Position numbers and translations under genes: made by a program. 64,000 bases of DNA, from contig CAVWNV010000013.1 of assembly GCA_963756515.1 (NCBI GenBank), forward strand, positions 448,889-512,888, given 5' to 3'. The notes beneath the pieces were generated by a model. It made no database searches and was not told where the DNA came from. It saw only the letters and a program-made list of their open reading frames with translations. Of this stretch, positions 61,470 through 64,000 are shown piece after piece. Source of the DNA: Bog-756 sp963756515. GTDB taxonomy: Bacteria; Actinomycetota; Acidimicrobiia; Acidimicrobiales; RAAP-2. Every line of letters starts with the position of its first letter. Position 1 is the stretch's first letter.

Positions 61470-62087
61470 ATGCCTCCTGCGTCCACCGGTATCCGGCAAT
61501 ATGCATTGGTGCCGGATGAGGGCTTCACGGAGTTTCGATCTGTAAGGGACATCCCACCGGGGATTTCTGTCGGGCGACGTGTCGTGGTCACTGGCATGGC
61601 CGGAGCTGGCAAGAGCACGTTCTCGCGAGCGCTCTCGGCCAAGACTGGCCTTCCCGTCATCCATCTTGACGTCCACTTCTGGAAACCAGGCTGGGTGGAG
61701 CCTTCTGAGGACGAGTGGCGCGAGAAGCAGCGTGACCTCATCACCAGGGACGAGTGGATTCTTGACGGCAACTACCATGCCACACTCGACCTTCGGCTCG
61801 AGCGCGCAGACACGGCAGTATTCCTCGATACGCCATGGTGGGTATGTGCATGGCGAGCAATCGTCCGCGGGGTCCGCAAGCGTCCGGTTGGCTTCCAGCT
61901 GCCCAACGGTTGCGACGAGTCGGCCTTGCGCCGGTTGCGCGATGAATGGTCGCTGGCCTGGCGCATCTGGCGAGACCACCGATCTGAGCGCGAACTAGAA
62001 CTCAGAATCCTGTTGCGGCACGGGAACCATGTGGCGTTGTACGTTCTCCGCTCCAAGGGCGGCGGCTTCCGCGCACCGAGAAGGTGA
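61470..62087 (+). CDS. P-loop kinase-like protein (topology modulation type)
   Basis: A 205-residue P-loop NTPase. Walker A is VVVTGMAGAGKSTFSRAL; LDVHFWKPGWVEPSEDEWRE and LDGNYHATLDLRLERAD are typical of the adenylate kinase-like FlaR/topology modulation group. WRIWRDHRSERELELR forms the lid. Substrate is unknown. ATG 61470 fits; TTG 61440 is possible. Confidence 0.82.
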   Translation: MPPASTGIRQYALVPDEGFTEFRSVRDIPPGISVGRRVVVTGMAGAGKSTFSRALSAKTGLPVIHLDVHFWKPGWVEPSEDEWREKQRDLITRDEWILDGNYHATLDLRLERADTAVFLDTPWWVCAWRAIVRGVRKRPVGFQLPNGCDESALRRLRDEWSLAWRIWRDHRSERELELRILLRHGNHVALYVLRSKGGGFRAPRR

Positions 62088-62132
62088 GGCAGCCCCTAAC
62101 CGACCGCATCGCCGCCGTGGTTGAATGTGCAC

Positions 62133-62318
62133 GTGAAGGGATTGGTGCGGTGTTTGTCGCTCGTCCTCTGCACGGTAGCCATGGCGGCCTGCACAAAGCA
62201 CAAAGACGAAAACCCACGCCGCTTGCGCCCATGGCGCGCCCGCCGTGTCGAGTGGGTGGGCATCCAACGCTCTGACCAGGGAAATGCTCCGGGGGAGAGA
62301 CTCGAACTCTCAACCTAG
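62133..62318 (+). CDS. truncated lipoprotein, 61 aa
   Basis: The start VKGLVRCLSLVLCTVAMAAC is a lipoprotein signal with a lipobox Cys, followed by a short basic mature part. The frame ends within the tRNA-like fragment at 62285-62318, so the 3' part of the gene was probably lost when that junction formed. Confidence 0.45.
   Translation: MKGLVRCLSLVLCTVAMAACTKHKDENPRRLRPWRARRVEWVGIQRSDQGNAPGERLELST
62285..62318 (-). other. tRNA 3'-end-like fragment
   Basis: The reverse strand has a T arm GAGAG-TTCGAGT-CTCTC, an acceptor-like strand CCCCGGA and a terminal GCA, without D or anticodon arms. It differs from the fragment at 54526, so the two are not a matching att pair. The stretch 62319-62619 shows no gene. 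Confidence 0.45.
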
Positions 62319-62619
62319 CGGGTGTATTTTGGCACACCCTCCCACCAGCGCAGATTTCCCAATACCGCTCTTGACCTGCACATATGCTGCCGCCTCGCGC
62401 AAGCTGCGCCAGTCCAATCGCGCCCTTCACGCCAGATCACGCCCGTAGCGCGCAGAGCCCAAACTCGGGTCGTCGACGTCGCCGAGGACCGGATGTGGTC
62501 GTCGACAAACCCAGGGCGGCTCTGTCGCACCTTGAGGGTAGATTCGAATGTATGTTCGATAAAGGCTGGTTCGCATCATCAGGGGCCAGCCGACCCGGCT
62601 GTGGAAGGATGGGCGCGCG

Positions 62620-63171
62620 ATGGTTGACCTTTGGGAGAGGCCGGACGAGGACAAGCTCGGCGAGCTGATCGTCTATGCGGCGGCAGCTACTTGACGATCC
62701 AGCGGGCGGAGCAGTGAAGATCAACAAAGTCCTCTACTTCGCCGAGTGCGCCCACATCCGCACCTACGGGGTTCCGATAACCGGGGTCGCCTACCAGAAG
62801 CTCCCCAAGGTCCTGCACCGCGGCGGTTCGTCCCGGTCCGCGACAGGCTGATAGCAAACGGAGACCTGGTCCCCAGCGTCGAGGAGCGCTTCGGCAGACC
62901 GCTGCACCGGCTCACCCCACGGCGGGCGCAAAGGCCCGGCGTTCTTAGTCAACAGGAGCTGGATGCGGTTGACGCAGTGATCGACGCCTTGTCGAGCAAG
63001 AGCGGCAGTGAGGTGTCCGAGATGTCGCACGAGGAGCCGGGCTGGATCATGGTCGAGGAGAATGAGGACATACCTCTCTCGACGGCGTACCTCCCGCGTC
63101 GAGCGGTCATGAGCCAAGCCGCCCGTCGCAGAGCGCGGGAGCTGGCGGCCAACCTGCCTGGCGCAGGCTGA
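62620..63171 (+). pseudogene. frameshifted Panacea-domain protein (antitoxin-like)
   Basis: ATG 62620, preceded by GGAAGGA, reads MVDLWERPDEDKLGELIVYA. After a one-base shift near 62690 the frame continues DDPAGGAVKINKVLYFAECA and HIRTYGVPITGVAYQKLPK, then after a second shift near 62810 PAPRRFVPVRDRLIANGDLV and ELDAVDAVIDALSSKSGSEV to 63171. Together these match the Panacea (SocA-like) fold used by antitoxins of PanAT modules. Two compensating single-base indels break it. Confidence 0.65.
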
Positions 63172-63187
63172 ACCTGACTCAATCACC

Positions 63188-63514
63188 GTGGCCAAAAAGG
63201 AGCGAGTGGAGGTCAGTTCCGATCTCACTGCCAAGGCGCGCGGGCTGTACCCCAAGGCCTCCGCCGAGGGAAGGCCCACGCTCGCCCTCTTTGAACGAGG
63301 CCCGTTGGCGGCAGCCTGCGAGTACTTCGGCCGCTACTTCGACGTAGCCCTGGTCGATACCGAGGGATCGCCGGTTCGCTACTACCAGACAGTGAGCACC
63401 TTTTTCCCGGTGCTCGGCTTCTTCGCCATACGCGTCGAGGACCACGTCGAGATCATCGACTTCATCGTCGACGAGGACTATTGGGACCTGATCGAGGGCG
63501 ATCCTGAGGGCTGA
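63188..63514 (+). CDS. putative toxin partner of the Panacea gene, 108 aa
   Basis: Starts at GTG 63188, 16 bases after the Panacea gene. The protein contains RPTLALFERGPLAAACEYFG and VRYYQTVSTFFPVLGFFAIR with strands alternating with helices, ending in acidic DEDYWDLIEGDPEG. The pattern is loosely RelE/ParE-like but no toxin family is confirmed. Adjacency to a Panacea antitoxin is the main evidence. Confidence 0.55.
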   Translation: MAKKERVEVSSDLTAKARGLYPKASAEGRPTLALFERGPLAAACEYFGRYFDVALVDTEGSPVRYYQTVSTFFPVLGFFAIRVEDHVEIIDFIVDEDYWDLIEGDPEG

Positions 63515-63596
63515 ACTGGCAACAATCGGTTGGCCCCTGATTCATCGCCGGGGCGTGGTCGCTGGCTCGGGTTGGCCCTCCCCCTACGCTGTCGCC

Positions 63597-63679
63597 GTGA
63601 GCGAACCCAAAGGCCCCCGGACCTGTTGTACCACTACACGGGCTTGTCCCGTGCCTTGGGCGAAGAGCCGGGTGCGTAA
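63597..63679 (+). pseudogene. fragment of a DUF2971-like or ADP-ribosyltransferase-like gene
   Basis: From GTG 63597 the frame begins SEPKGP; one frame on it continues DLLYHYTGLSRALGEEPGA before TAA 63677. Adding one C to the run at 63614-63618 joins the two. LLYHYTGL is the typical N-terminus of several small effector families. Only the first 27 residues remain. Confidence 0.35.
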
Positions 63680-63875
63680 TCCGGTTTGACATTCATCCGC
63701 CGATCGATTTGGTGAGGCGCAGCTCAACTCCACGACCTAGCCCTGTCACCATGCACGGCCTCATCCACTATTCTCTGCTCAACACGGCTCGGTCCGAAAA
63801 GGAAGGGGCGGATGACGAATCCGCCTGATGGTATGGAGCAGGCAGAAGGCCCGAGGTCTCCCGTCGCTGTGGGAA

Positions 63876-64000
63876 ATGAGAAGCATGATGACAAATCATG
63901 AACTGGCCGACATGGCTCAGGTCGACCGTCGACTTCTGCAGAACGTCGTCGATGGCAGGACGCCCGACCTTGGATTGGTGCGGGTTGGACCCGAACTGAT
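63876..64000 (+). CDS. HTH-like protein, 3' partial
   Basis: ATG 63876 begins a frame open to the window end. Visible residues include NHELADMAQVDRRLLQNVVD and RTPDLGLVRVGPEL, similar to a small helix-turn-helix DNA-binding domain. The stretch 63680-63875 contains only a 29-codon frame at 63812 behind AAGGAAGGGG, of doubtful status. Identity cannot be fixed from this fragment. Confidence 0.4.
   Translation, partial: MRSMMTNHELADMAQVDRRLLQNVVDGRTPDLGLVRVGPEL

Noticed and set aside
54526..62318. The two tRNA fragments as a matched att pair bounding a 7.8-kb island
   Set aside because: Their sequences differ in T arm and acceptor, so they cannot be direct repeats of one att site.

Overview
The window is a high-GC chromosomal segment from an actinobacterium, most plausibly of the Acidimicrobiia or a related deep lineage. 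Supporting signs are frequent GTG starts, many 4-base GTGA/ATGA gene overlaps, a MurT/GatD peptidoglycan amidation pair, F420-type enzymes (LLM oxidoreductase, PNPOx-like protein), DUF2510/DUF4328 proteins, a fatty acyl-CoA reductase fused to a HAD domain, and a tRNA-Val without encoded CCA. No rRNA and no CRISPR array were seen. The taxonomic assignment is inference; no search was run.

Layout. 1-4.7 kb: end of a COG4280 membrane protein, a methyltransferase, a GT4 glycosyltransferase, a sulfotransferase-like protein and several decayed remnants. 4.8-8.2 kb: tRNA-Val(CAC), an amidase, a VOC protein and a membrane protein. 8.2-15.2 kb: a TetR regulator divergent from a four-gene, fully overlapping operon (acyl-CoA reductase/HAD, zinc alcohol dehydrogenase, LarA-like DUF2088 protein, PlsC acyltransferase), with a perfect palindrome between them. 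15.2-18.7 kb: a reverse operon of HAD-PlsC fusion, MurT and GatD, divergent from a LysR regulator across a region carrying a promoter, two palindromes and a hairpin. 19.9-28.7 kb: housekeeping and redox genes (GNAT, YqgE, enoyl-CoA hydratase, MFS, MscL, LLM oxidoreductase, nitroreductase, peroxiredoxin, NhaA, thioesterase).

28.7-43.2 kb: secreted and stress proteins (two GH43-like proteins, one with six C-terminal repeats and its signal peptide in another frame), an IS481-like element, an archaeal-type riboflavin kinase, a pentapeptide-repeat protein, UspA, an NAD-dependent epimerase and small enzymes. 43.2-64 kb looks accessory, with less uniform codon use: large membrane proteins, a secreted agarase-like hydrolase, DUF2510/4328 proteins, an IS110 element with a candidate bridge-RNA region, a tyrosine integrase beside a tRNA 3' fragment, an ECF sigma operon with matching divergent promoters, and a toxin-antitoxin-like region with a frameshifted Panacea gene.

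Several genes in remnant or accessory stretches are broken by single-base indels. Three of them would be repaired by adding one C to a C-run, which points either to real decay or to homopolymer errors in the assembly.
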